Part shown: positions 36,343 through 45,999 of the stretch, piece by piece
Numbering within the stretch: the stretch's first letter is position 1
How the letters are laid out: the number at the start of each line of letters is the position of its first letter
Source of the DNA: Acidobacteriota bacterium
GTDB taxonomy: Bacteria > Acidobacteriota > Terriglobia > Terriglobales > Acidobacteriaceae
Length of the DNA stretch: 64,000 nucleotides
Assembly (NCBI GenBank): GCA_021780075.1
Contig: JAJXZL010000032.1
Coordinates: 123,767-187,766, forward strand
Reading direction: 5' to 3'
Position numbers and translations under genes: made by a program
Notes under the pieces: generated by a model
Told to the model about the DNA's origin: nothing
What the model saw: the letters and a program-made list of their open reading frames with translations, nothing else
Databases searched by the model: none

Positions 36343-37671
36343 TCATTTCCCATTTACCCGCTTGAATGCCGGATTGCTGGATAGTCCGCTGAGTTCTGAT
36401 TTGATCGCCGGAGAAAAATCTGGTGAAGCGAGCATGTAGTCGATGTAATCGGCCACAAGGGGATCGTTCCGTTGAAAAGTGCTCAGAGACCAACCGGCAG
36501 CCGTATAGGTCACTCCGCGGACGATTAACGGCGTGAGAGTCGTTGGATGGTTTGAACTCGTGCGCAGTTTTTCGAAGTCGTCGTAGTCTGCTCGCCAACT
36601 AAGAGTACTGGCGATTGTCCTGACCGGCTCAAAGTCGCCAGTGGCGCCAAAGGTAGACCACATCAGGTCAAGATGCCCGAACAGCGCTTGCGTTGGAGTC
36701 AAATCGAAGGGATCCGCCAGCGGGGGAAGGCTCAGAAACTTCTGTCGTTCCTGCGTACTAAAGGTGTTGAGTACGTTGCTAATGTCATATCCGGCTGAAC
36801 GTAAAACGAGAAGCCCGAATGAACGAGTTAACGGCGGCTGGACAGCAATCCGCGCAAGGAAATCCTTTGCGGCAACCGGATCGGCCTTGAGTGCAGCACT
36901 AAGAAAAGCGGCCACATCCTCTGCCACACCCGGATGTGGATGTTCCGTCATTTGCGCGATCAAAAATTGCAATGCCGGGAGCAGGCGCGCGGGGTTTGGG
37001 TGCCGGTAGTAGGTTTGCAGGAAGTCACTGAAGAACTCGTTAGCGTCTTTGAACTGCTTCTTGCTCCCAGTCTCGAAGCTTTCAACCTCAACGGTAGCGG
37101 ACTCAAGAATTTGATGTCCGGATGGGGATTCGGCTTCGGCTTCCACAGTGGCTGTGCCATCTCCGGCATTGCTGGGGACACACCAGTTTTCCGCCGACGC
37201 GCCCAGCGTGGCCATTGTGAGAAGAGGATTCTTGATGCCTCCGGCAGCCAGCGCCGCCGTCACAAAATCTCCGCCCTCCGGCTTGATCTGTTTGATTTGG
37301 GTCAGGGGTGCAAGCGGATGGTCCTGATCTTGACCTGCAAGCAGCACGCGGAAGGATAGCTTCGTATTTTCCAAATAACTGTCCCGATTGTCTCCCGTGG
37401 CATAGATGCCAACCCGGATGCACTGGCCTGGATTGAGCAACGTAGCACTCTGCGGTGCATTCACCAGCTTCAAGGTGTGCGTCCATTGGTCCTGCACAAC
37501 AGACTCAACGATAAGAATGAAATGAGGCTCAATCTTTGCTGGCGTGGGTCTTGCGGTTGGATGGACTGCATTTTGGCCAAGGAGCAATGAAGCAACCGTT
37601 GTCAGAAATACCGAGCAAACGGCGAAGCTCCGCGTCCTTTGTTTAGAGACCATAGACTGTGAGGTTTGCAT
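36343..37671 (-). CDS. Exported hypothetical protein
   Basis: A 442-residue protein with a signal-peptide-like N-terminus (hydrophobic AVCSVFLTTVASLLLG). Residues 45-200 look beta-rich (HFILIVESVVQDQ, GQCIRVGIYATGD), and the rest looks helical with HEAT-like spacing (LLPALQFLIAQM, AAFLSAALKADPVAAKDFLARI). No known family or catalytic motif is recognised. ATG 37671 is chosen; ATG 37653 is an alternative and longer readings are unsupported. It lies 65 bases after the DHA2 transporter gene. Confidence 0.75.
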   Translation of the reverse strand: MQTSQSMVSKQRTRSFAVCSVFLTTVASLLLGQNAVHPTARPTPAKIEPHFILIVESVVQDQWTHTLKLVNAPQSATLLNPGQCIRVGIYATGDNRDSYLENTKLSFRVLLAGQDQDHPLAPLTQIKQIKPEGGDFVTAALAAGGIKNPLLTMATLGASAENWCVPSNAGDGTATVEAEAESPSGHQILESATVEVESFETGSKKQFKDANEFFSDFLQTYYRHPNPARLLPALQFLIAQMTEHPHPGVAEDVAAFLSAALKADPVAAKDFLARIAVQPPLTRSFGLLVLRSAGYDISNVLNTFSTQERQKFLSLPPLADPFDLTPTQALFGHLDLMWSTFGATGDFEPVRTIASTLSWRADYDDFEKLRTSSNHPTTLTPLIVRGVTYTAAGWSLSTFQRNDPLVADYIDYMLASPDFSPAIKSELSGLSSNPAFKRVNGK

Positions 37672-37735
37672 GATGGCACCAAGTACACAGCAAGTAGAAG
37701 GCAATGGCAAGCCAGGCTCCGTGCTGTTCTGACTT

Positions 37736-39316
37736 TCAGTGCGCGCCCGGCGGCGGGGCCGCGTGTTTGGGCGGTTTCTTAAAGAGCCACACCGCGCCTG
37801 CGCAGAAGAAAGCCAGCAGCGCTGTCCAGCGGAAGACATCCACATAGGCCAGCAGCGCTGCCTGCTGCATCATCAGGTCGTAAATCATGCTGAAGCTGCC
37901 CGGCCGCGCCTGCGCCCTGCCCAGGTGGTGGCTTAGATATGCGGCCAGTGCGGCTGAGTTCTGCTGCAGTTGCAGGTCCGACGGCGGCAGGTGAGCGCTC
38001 AGGTTGGTCTGGTGCAGCGCTGCGCGGCGAATGAGCGCCGTGGTCGCCATGGCAATGCCCACGGAGCCGCCGATATTGCGCAGCATGTTAAAAAGGCCTG
38101 TCGCGTTGCCCATCTCCTCGCGCGGAATGGTCGAGGTAGTCAGGGTGGCCAGCGGCACAAACACAAAGCTGAGCGCGAAGCCCGTCAGCGTAATGGGAAT
38201 CAGCAGCGTGTAGGGGCCGATGTCCAGGTTCACCATGCCAAAAAACAGCGCGCACACGCCAAAGCCCACAAAGCCCACCGAAAGCAGCTTGCGATTGTCG
38301 ATGCGCGAGCCAAGGATGCCGATGATGGGCGAGCCGACAAACGAGCCGATGCCGCGCGGACCCACAACCCGCCCGGCGCTGAAGGCCGTGTAGCCCAGCA
38401 CTTCCTGGTAGTAGAGCGGCAGAATCGCAATCGTGATGTAGATGCACATGCCCAGCAGTGCAATCAGGAAGCAGCCGGTGCGGAAGTTGCGGTTCTTCAG
38501 AATGTGCAGGTCCACGAGGCCGCGCGGGTTGGTCCACGAGCGCCAGATCCACAGGATGAGCGCGATAATCAGCGCCGCCACCGCCCAGCGCACCCACAGC
38601 GCGCCAAACCAGTCATCCTCCTGGCCCTTGTCGAGCACCACCTGCAGGCAGCCTGTCCAGACGATGAGCAGGCCAAAGCCGATGTTGTCGAACGCGCCTA
38701 CTTTGGCGTGCTTGATGTACGGCGGATCGTGGATGAAGCGGCTGATGAGAAGGACGGCCAGAATGCCGACCGGGATGTTGATGTAGAAGGCGTAGCGCCA
38801 ACTGAAGGTGTCCGTGAGCCAGCCACCCAGCGTGGGTCCAAGAACTGGGGCAACCACAATGCCCAGACCATAGGCGGCCATGGCCATGGAGCGCTTGGCC
38901 GGCGGGAAGCTCTCCAGCAGAATCGACTGCGACAAGGGCTGCAGCGCGCCGCCGCCCGCGCCTTGCAGAATCCGCGCCAGCAGAATCACCGCCAGCGAAG
39001 GCGCCGCTCCGCAGAAGAACGATGCGATGGTGAAGATCACCACGCAGATGAGCAGGAAGCGCTTGCGCCCAAAGCGCCGTGCAAACCAGTTGGAGGCGGG
39101 CAGAATCACGGCGTTCGCCACCAGATAACTCGTCAGCACCCAGGTGGCCTCAGAGTTCGAGGCCGAGAGGCTGCCCGCAATGTAAGGCAGGGCAACGGAG
39201 GCAATGGCTGTATCCAGCACCTCCATGAAGGTGGGCAGCATTACCGATACCGTGACAAGCCAGGGGTTTACGCCCTGTGTGAGCGGATAGCGACTTTGGG
39301 CCGTCGTGGTGGTCAT
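37736..39316 (-). CDS. DHA2-family MFS multidrug exporter (EmrB/QacA type)
   Basis: A 526-residue inner-membrane transporter with 14 predicted helices. It starts NPWLVTVSVMLPTFMEVLDTAIASVALP, matching EmrB (parts VMLPTFMEVLD and IASVALP), has motif A-like NWFARRFGRKRF, motif C-like GLGIVVAPVLGPTLGGWLTD and the late SFVFVPLATLTTSTIPREEMGNATG (in part). EmrB works with the membrane-fusion protein EmrA and TolC; the matching EmrA/TolC genes sit 22 kb away at 60582-63214, not next to it. Confidence 0.92.
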   Translation of the reverse strand: MTTTTAQSRYPLTQGVNPWLVTVSVMLPTFMEVLDTAIASVALPYIAGSLSASNSEATWVLTSYLVANAVILPASNWFARRFGRKRFLLICVVIFTIASFFCGAAPSLAVILLARILQGAGGGALQPLSQSILLESFPPAKRSMAMAAYGLGIVVAPVLGPTLGGWLTDTFSWRYAFYINIPVGILAVLLISRFIHDPPYIKHAKVGAFDNIGFGLLIVWTGCLQVVLDKGQEDDWFGALWVRWAVAALIIALILWIWRSWTNPRGLVDLHILKNRNFRTGCFLIALLGMCIYITIAILPLYYQEVLGYTAFSAGRVVGPRGIGSFVGSPIIGILGSRIDNRKLLSVGFVGFGVCALFFGMVNLDIGPYTLLIPITLTGFALSFVFVPLATLTTSTIPREEMGNATGLFNMLRNIGGSVGIAMATTALIRRAALHQTNLSAHLPPSDLQLQQNSAALAAYLSHHLGRAQARPGSFSMIYDLMMQQAALLAYVDVFRWTALLAFFCAGAVWLFKKPPKHAAPPPGAH

Positions 39317-39456
39317 CGCGAGCGGAACAGTTGAGCTTAAACGATCAGGGCGGGGGCTGGTTGCGGTACGGCTTGAGCTCGGCTAAAAGGGTGGCGGCGG
39401 TAGGGAATCCGGCAGGCAGGTCCGCGCGGCACCTTATTTGAATTCAATCAAGAAAA

Positions 39457-39477
39457 GTTGACACTATCTCACTCAAT
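39457..39477 (+). promoter_or_regulatory. HAIR-like HspR operator in dnaK promoter
   Basis: The sequence reads GTTGACA, seven bases, ACTCAAT. The HspR HAIR consensus is CTTGAGT-N7-ACTCAAG, so spacing is exact, the right arm matches 6 of 7 and the left arm 4 of 7. The left arm is also a TTGACA -35 hexamer, so repressor binding would block RNA polymerase. A shorter palindrome TTGAATTCAA lies at 39438-39447. Confidence 0.6.
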
Positions 39478-39529
39478 AATGCATCTTAGTAGAGTCGGAA
39501 ATTTCTCTAGACTAGGCAGGAACCACACC

Positions 39530-41458
<1,929 letters not shown>

Positions 41459-41487
41459 GCGAATCAGCGCTTCGGAAAGTCAGCGGG

Positions 41488-41515
41488 GGGTGGGCGGCAA
41501 TTAAGTCGTCCACCC
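41488..41515 (+). terminator. Terminator after dnaK
   Basis: An 11-bp stem with two G-U pairs (41488-41498 with 41505-41515), loop AATTAA, followed by TTCCT. It should separate most dnaK transcripts from higBA-dnaJ-hspR. Confidence 0.6.
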
Positions 41516-41602
41516 TTCCTCGTTTGTAACTGGAGGGCTTGAGCAGGCAGACGCGAGCAAATCAAATGTTATCCGTTTTCCGTGTTACGATAAACGTTAA
41601 GC

Positions 41603-41881
41603 ATGATTCGCTCGTTTGCCGATGGAGAAACCGAGAAGGTCTTCCAGCATTGCCACAGCAGGCAATATGCGGCGTTCGAGCGGGTGGCGCTTCGAAAGTT
41701 GAGGCAGATCCACAGTGTCTCCGTGGTTGAGGAACTGCGCGAGCCGCCGGGGAACCGGCTGGAGCAGTTGAAGGGTGACCGCAAAGGCCAGTGGAGCTTG
41801 AGAATCAATGACCAGTACCGGATCTGCTTTGCATGGAGAAATGGCGATGCCTACGAGGTCGAAATCGTTGACTACCACTAA
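41603..41881 (+). CDS. higB: HigB-type mRNA interferase toxin
   Basis: A 92-residue RelE/ParE-superfamily toxin. The HigB signature is visible: MIRSFADGETEKVF, ALRKLRQIHSV, LREPPGNRLEQLKGD, QWSLRINDQYRICFAW and VEIVDYH at the C-terminus. HigB cleaves mRNA on the ribosome. TACGAT at 41586-41591 and AACGTT at 41593-41598 precede the start and may be promoter and operator. The order toxin then antitoxin, with overlap, is that of higBA. It lies inside the dnaK-dnaJ-hspR block. Confidence 0.93.
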   Translation: MIRSFADGETEKVFQHCHSRQYAAFERVALRKLRQIHSVSVVEELREPPGNRLEQLKGDRKGQWSLRINDQYRICFAWRNGDAYEVEIVDYH

Positions 41882-42230
41882 GCCCAAGCTCGCGGATGGC
41901 GCGCGGATGCCGGCTCTGCATCCCGGCGAAATGCTGCGCGAGGAGTTTATGAAGCCGCTTGGCCTGTCAGCCAATGCGCTGGCAATTGCGCTCCGCGTGC
42001 CGGTGACGCGCATTTCAGAGATTGTGCGCGAACGGCGCGGGATTACAGCGGACACGGCGTTGCGCCTGGCGCGCTACTTCAACATGTCGCCCGCGTTCTG
42101 GATGCGACTGCAAATGGATTTTGACCTGGAGTGCGCGGCAGAAGCCGAGGATGCGGCCATCCGCGAGGAGATTCGCCCGCGACCCATGCACGCGCAGCGG
42201 GCGGCCCACAGGCATACGGCAGTTGCCTAG
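41847..42230 (+). CDS. higA: HigA-type antitoxin (XRE family)
   Basis: A 127-residue antitoxin. The VapI/HigA core runs from MPALHPGEMLREEFMKPLGLS through VTRISEIVRERRGITADTALRLARYF to SPAFWMRLQMDFDLE (parts quoted). It binds HigB and the promoter. ATG 41847 has GGAG 8 bases upstream and overlaps higB by 35 bases; ATG 41907, which starts MPALHPGEM as in most HigA proteins, is an alternative. The tail after residue 105 is Arg/His-rich and not conserved. Confidence 0.9.
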   Translation: MPTRSKSLTTTKPKLADGARMPALHPGEMLREEFMKPLGLSANALAIALRVPVTRISEIVRERRGITADTALRLARYFNMSPAFWMRLQMDFDLECAAEAEDAAIREEIRPRPMHAQRAAHRHTAVA

Positions 42231-42334
42231 GGAGCGTTAGACTGGCGGCGATTGTGTTGCGGCATCAACAATGAAGGCAGGCAAAACCGGCGGACCCGGT
42301 TAAGCACACTGCGAGAAGCGAGTTTGAATCACCC

Positions 42335-43510
42335 ATGGCCACGACTCAAAACAAGGATTATTACGCGACGCTCGGCGTGAAGAAGACGGCCACGGCGGAG
42401 GAGATTCGCAAGGCCTTCCGCAAGGCAGCGCGCCGCTACCATCCCGACGTGAACCCCGGCGACAAGCGCGCGGAGGAGAAGTTCAAGGAGATCTCCGAGG
42501 CCAACGACATTTTGAGCGACGAGAAGAAGCGCAAAATTTACGACCAGCTTGGCTTCTACTCTGACCAGATTGACCCCGCGCAGGCCGAGGCCTATGCGCG
42601 CCAGCAGGGCGGGCAGCCTCCGGTGGACTTCGGCGGCTTCGACTTCTCAGGCTTTCAGGGCGGAGGCGCGCAGGCGGGCCCGGGTACGGCGGGCTGGGGC
42701 AGCTTCAAAGACATCTTCTCCGGCATCTTCTCCGGCGCGCAGCAGCAGCATCGCCCGCGCGGGCCGCAGCCCGGCACCGATCTCGAATATCAGGCCACGG
42801 TGGACTTTTGGACGGCCATTCGCGGCGGGCAGGCGCGCATGCAGGTGCATCGCCAGGAGGTCTGCCCCACCTGCCACGGGCAGGCGCACACCGGCGGGCC
42901 CATGCCCTGCCCGGAGTGCAACGGCACCGGCCAGGTAACGCAGATGGGCGGGCGCATGAAGTTCAACATCCCCTGCCCGCGCTGCAATGGCACCGGCCGC
43001 ACCTCGAACGCCTGCGGCACGTGTCACGGCGAGGGCCTCGTCAGCCGCACAGAGACGGTCGAGTTCCGCATCAAGGCCGGCACGCGCGACGGGCAGCGCA
43101 TCCGCCTGCAGGGCAAGGGCAACGCGGGGCTCAACGGCGGCGCGTCAGGCGACCTGTTCGTGATTGTGCGCACCGGCTCGCATCCGGTCTTCACGCGCCT
43201 CGGCGACGATATTCATGTCACCGTGCCGGTCACGGTTCCTGAGGCTTCCTTGGGCGCGAAAGTGGACGTGCCCACTATCGACGGCCGCGCGCAGTTAAAG
43301 ATTCCGCCCGGCACACAGAGCGGGCAAAAGCTGCGCATGCGCGAGCGCGGCGTGGAGAACGCACAGCGCCCCGGCCAGCGCGGCGATCAGATTGTGACCA
43401 TCGAGGTGACGGTGCCCACGCTGCAGGACGAGCGCAGCCGCGAAATCATGCGCGAACTGGCAAAGCTGAACCCGCAGGACCCGCGCGTGACGCTGTTTGA
43501 CAAGCTGTAA
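42335..43510 (+). CDS. dnaJ: Chaperone protein DnaJ
   Basis: A 391-residue co-chaperone with all parts: J domain (DYYATLGV, HPD at residues 36-38), Gly/Phe-rich region (about 85-140), four CxxCxGxG zinc repeats (CPTCHGQA, CPECNGTG, CPRCNGTG, CGTCHGEG) and the C-terminal substrate domains. It stimulates DnaK ATPase. The first zinc repeat has A in place of the last G. hspR follows 33 bases later, the HspR-type arrangement. Confidence 0.96.
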   Translation: MATTQNKDYYATLGVKKTATAEEIRKAFRKAARRYHPDVNPGDKRAEEKFKEISEANDILSDEKKRKIYDQLGFYSDQIDPAQAEAYARQQGGQPPVDFGGFDFSGFQGGGAQAGPGTAGWGSFKDIFSGIFSGAQQQHRPRGPQPGTDLEYQATVDFWTAIRGGQARMQVHRQEVCPTCHGQAHTGGPMPCPECNGTGQVTQMGGRMKFNIPCPRCNGTGRTSNACGTCHGEGLVSRTETVEFRIKAGTRDGQRIRLQGKGNAGLNGGASGDLFVIVRTGSHPVFTRLGDDIHVTVPVTVPEASLGAKVDVPTIDGRAQLKIPPGTQSGQKLRMRERGVENAQRPGQRGDQIVTIEVTVPTLQDERSREIMRELAKLNPQDPRVTLFDKL

Positions 43511-43543
43511 AGCGCATTACGGTAAGCTGGTGGCAAAAGAGCT

Positions 43544-43948
43544 ATGGCCGCAAAACGCAAGTCCAAAGGCGCGTACATGATTTCGGCGGTGGCCGAGATG
43601 TATGAGATTCATCCGCAGACGCTGCGCCTCTATGAGCGCGAGGGCCTGCTGAAGCCCTCACGCACCGAGGGCAACACGCGCCTCTACACCGACGAGGACC
43701 TGGAGCGGCTGGAGTTCATCCTGAACCTGGCCCGCGACCTGGGCGTCAACATCGCCGGCATCGCCATCATCCTGCAGATGCGCGAGCGCATGGAAGAGAT
43801 GAACCGCCAGATGCAGAGCTTTGTGGAGTACGTGCGCTCTGAGATGCTTTCGCGCTTCCATCAGGCCGCGCCCGGCCCGACTGGAGCCATCGTGCCGCTG
43901 CGCAAGCCGGTGGTGGTGAATAAGCCATTGCAGCCGCGAAAGCCGTAG
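43544..43948 (+). CDS. hspR: Heat-shock repressor HspR (MerR family)
   Basis: A 134-residue MerR-type regulator. The DNA-binding domain at about 11-80 includes YMISAVAEMYEIHPQTLRLYEREGLLKPSRT (quoted parts ISAVAEMYEIHPQTLR, YEREGLLKPSR) and NTRLYTDEDLERL; a coiled-coil helix with GVNIAGIAIILQMRERM follows. HspR binds HAIR repeats and represses dnaK and clpB genes with DnaK as co-repressor. It is the last gene of the block; a HAIR-like site is found in front of dnaK. Confidence 0.93.
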   Translation: MAAKRKSKGAYMISAVAEMYEIHPQTLRLYEREGLLKPSRTEGNTRLYTDEDLERLEFILNLARDLGVNIAGIAIILQMRERMEEMNRQMQSFVEYVRSEMLSRFHQAAPGPTGAIVPLRKPVVVNKPLQPRKP

Positions 43949-44002
43949 TCTGCCGCAATTCACATCGCACTCCCGCGGGGGTGCAGGTATTCTTAGACCT
44001 GC

Positions 44003-45178
44003 ATGTTGTACGTCCTTCTTGCATTGGCCGGTTTCGGCCTCATCACGTCCACGGTTTTTGCCGGGATGGCCCTGTGGTCTGTGCCCCGCTATCTGCGCGA
44101 GCGCTGCGCGGCGCTCGCCCAGCTTCAGGCGCGCCCGGGCTTTGTGCCGCCGTTAACCCTGCTCAAGCCATTGCACGGCAGCGAGCCCAACCTCGACGCG
44201 CATCTGGCCAGCTTTTTCGAGCAGGAGTATCCCGAGTACGAGATCCTCTTCTGCGCGCGGACTGAGGACGATGCGGGCCTTCAGACGGCGCGCCGTGTTG
44301 CCGCGCGCTATCCGCACATCCCGGCGCGCTTCCTGTGCACCGGCGAGCCGCCCTACATCAACGCCAAAGCCGCTTCAATGGAGCTGATGGAGACTGTGGC
44401 GCAGCACGACATCCTTGTCATCAGCGACAGCGACGTGCGCGTGACGCCCGACTACCTGCGCGCCGTGGCGCTGCCTTTTGCCGATGCCAGGGTGGGCGGC
44501 ATCACCTGCCCTTATCGCGGCGTGGCGGCGGAGGGTGGCCTGTGGGCGCGGCTTGAGGCCGTGGGCATGTCCGTGGAAATGACCGCCGGCGTGCTGGTGG
44601 CGCGCCTGATGGAGGGCATGCAGTTCACGCTGGGGCCCACCATGGCTTTCAGGCGCGCGGCAATTCGCGGCATGGGCGGCTTCAAGGTCACGGCCGACTA
44701 CTGTGCCGACGATTTCGTGCTGGGCAATGAGACCTACAAGCTGGGCCAGACAGTCATCCTGAGCCATCACGCCATCGACCACATGGTCATCAACTCCAGC
44801 TTCGCTGCGTCCATGGCGCACCAGGTTCGCTGGATGAAGTCCACGCGCTTCTCGCGGCCCAAGGGCCACTTCGGCACGTCACTCACCTTCAGCATGCCAT
44901 TTGGATTGCTGGGGCTCGCGGCAGCGTGTGCGCTTGGGCATCCCTGCTGGGGGCTCGCGGCGCTGGGCTGGGCCTTGGCCACGCGGCTGGCGCTCTCGCT
45001 CGCCGTGGGCCGCGCCGTGGTGCGCGATACAAGCTGGTTCGGCCTGCTGGTGCTCTATCCCATTCGCGATTTCATGGGCTTCTGCTTCTGGGCGGCAAGC
45101 TACACGTCCAGCCACATCCTCTGGCGCGGGCGCGTCTTTCAACTGCTGCCCGGCGGCAAGATGCGCGCGGTGAAGTAG
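44003..45178 (+). CDS. hpnI: HpnI-like hopanoid glycosyltransferase (GT21-type)
   Basis: A 391-residue membrane glycosyltransferase. One N-terminal helix, then the GT domain with LTLLKPLHGSEPNLDAHLASFFEQEYPEYEILFC (parts KPLHGSEPNL, EYPEYEILFC), ISDSDVRV as the metal site, DDFVLGNE and the QVRW catalytic motif in MAHQVRWMKSTR, followed by three to four C-terminal helices. HpnI adds N-acetylglucosamine to bacteriohopanetetrol; ceramide glucosyltransferase is the wider family. No other hpn gene is nearby, so the hopanoid role is inferred. TATTCT at 43988 lies 9 bases before ATG. Confidence 0.82.
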   Translation: MLYVLLALAGFGLITSTVFAGMALWSVPRYLRERCAALAQLQARPGFVPPLTLLKPLHGSEPNLDAHLASFFEQEYPEYEILFCARTEDDAGLQTARRVAARYPHIPARFLCTGEPPYINAKAASMELMETVAQHDILVISDSDVRVTPDYLRAVALPFADARVGGITCPYRGVAAEGGLWARLEAVGMSVEMTAGVLVARLMEGMQFTLGPTMAFRRAAIRGMGGFKVTADYCADDFVLGNETYKLGQTVILSHHAIDHMVINSSFAASMAHQVRWMKSTRFSRPKGHFGTSLTFSMPFGLLGLAAACALGHPCWGLAALGWALATRLALSLAVGRAVVRDTSWFGLLVLYPIRDFMGFCFWAASYTSSHILWRGRVFQLLPGGKMRAVK

Positions 45179-45326
45179 TCAGTGCCGAGGGGTAACTTCC
45201 GGGTTGCCGACAATACGCCCGCAGACAAAATCTGGGATGAAGGTTCGCAGCGCCTGATGGCAACTTACCAAGCGAGACTGCGGGATATTCTCATCGAGTC
45301 CCGCAGAATGGGTCTGGCATTTTACT

Positions 45327-45833
45327 ATGACCGGCATGACTACTTTTACTGCAGAGGATGATACCTACGCGGGGTTTGACAGCACTGGAAAGTACTTCGG
45401 GTACTTTGGACTGGCGGCAGGCGCGGTAGGCATAACGGGATGGGCGGCAATACACGGGCATCTGCCGGGACTGAAGCCTGCGGACGCAATGGACCAGTTT
45501 TTTCTAGGGGCGATGGAGTGGATTGGAATTGGACTGTTCGTGATTTTAGGCGTCGCCACGCTGGGTTCGCTTATTTTGTCGAGCAAGTCGCGGGGGACGG
45601 TGACCGTCGATGACTTGGGAGTGACGCGGCAGATCGGAGAGAGGAAAGGGAAGCTGCATTGGCAGGAGATCGAGGGCTACGTGGTGATCAGTGCTGGGAT
45701 CGCACTGGTACCGCGCGAGGGCAGCCAGATGATTGAGATTCCGCGATCTCTGGATGACTATCGTGGATGCATTGCGGAGATCGAGGCGCGTGGAGTTAGC
45801 CGTTTGCCACCGAGCAGGTTGAAGCGATGTTAA
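45327..45833 (+). CDS. Small membrane hypothetical protein
   Basis: A 168-residue protein with two membrane helices (about 25-42 and 66-86) and a cytosolic beta domain (SRGTVTVDDLGVTRQIG, LHWQEIEGYVV, IEIPRSLDDY) resembling PH-like bPH/YcxB domains. The match is by pattern only. ATG 45327 or 45336 may be the start. It stands alone. Function unknown. Confidence 0.7.
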   Translation: MTGMTTFTAEDDTYAGFDSTGKYFGYFGLAAGAVGITGWAAIHGHLPGLKPADAMDQFFLGAMEWIGIGLFVILGVATLGSLILSSKSRGTVTVDDLGVTRQIGERKGKLHWQEIEGYVVISAGIALVPREGSQMIEIPRSLDDYRGCIAEIEARGVSRLPPSRLKRC

Positions 45834-45999
45834 TAGGCTCTTGGGCTTTGGCGGATGGCCCGGTCGAGTCACCGCCTAACCGGAAGTAGCTCACTTAAGC
45901 TCGAAGTTTTGGTGGGATGCTGCACCCCGGGTGCCAGAAGCAAGAACCTTCGAGAGGCTATGGCTCTGGGGCGCAGCGTGTTCCATTCGCAGGGCTGGC

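Noticed and set aside
37970..39334. 454-codon open frame on the plus strand
   Set aside because: Antisense to the DHA2 exporter; extreme Arg/His/Gln content typical of shadow frames.
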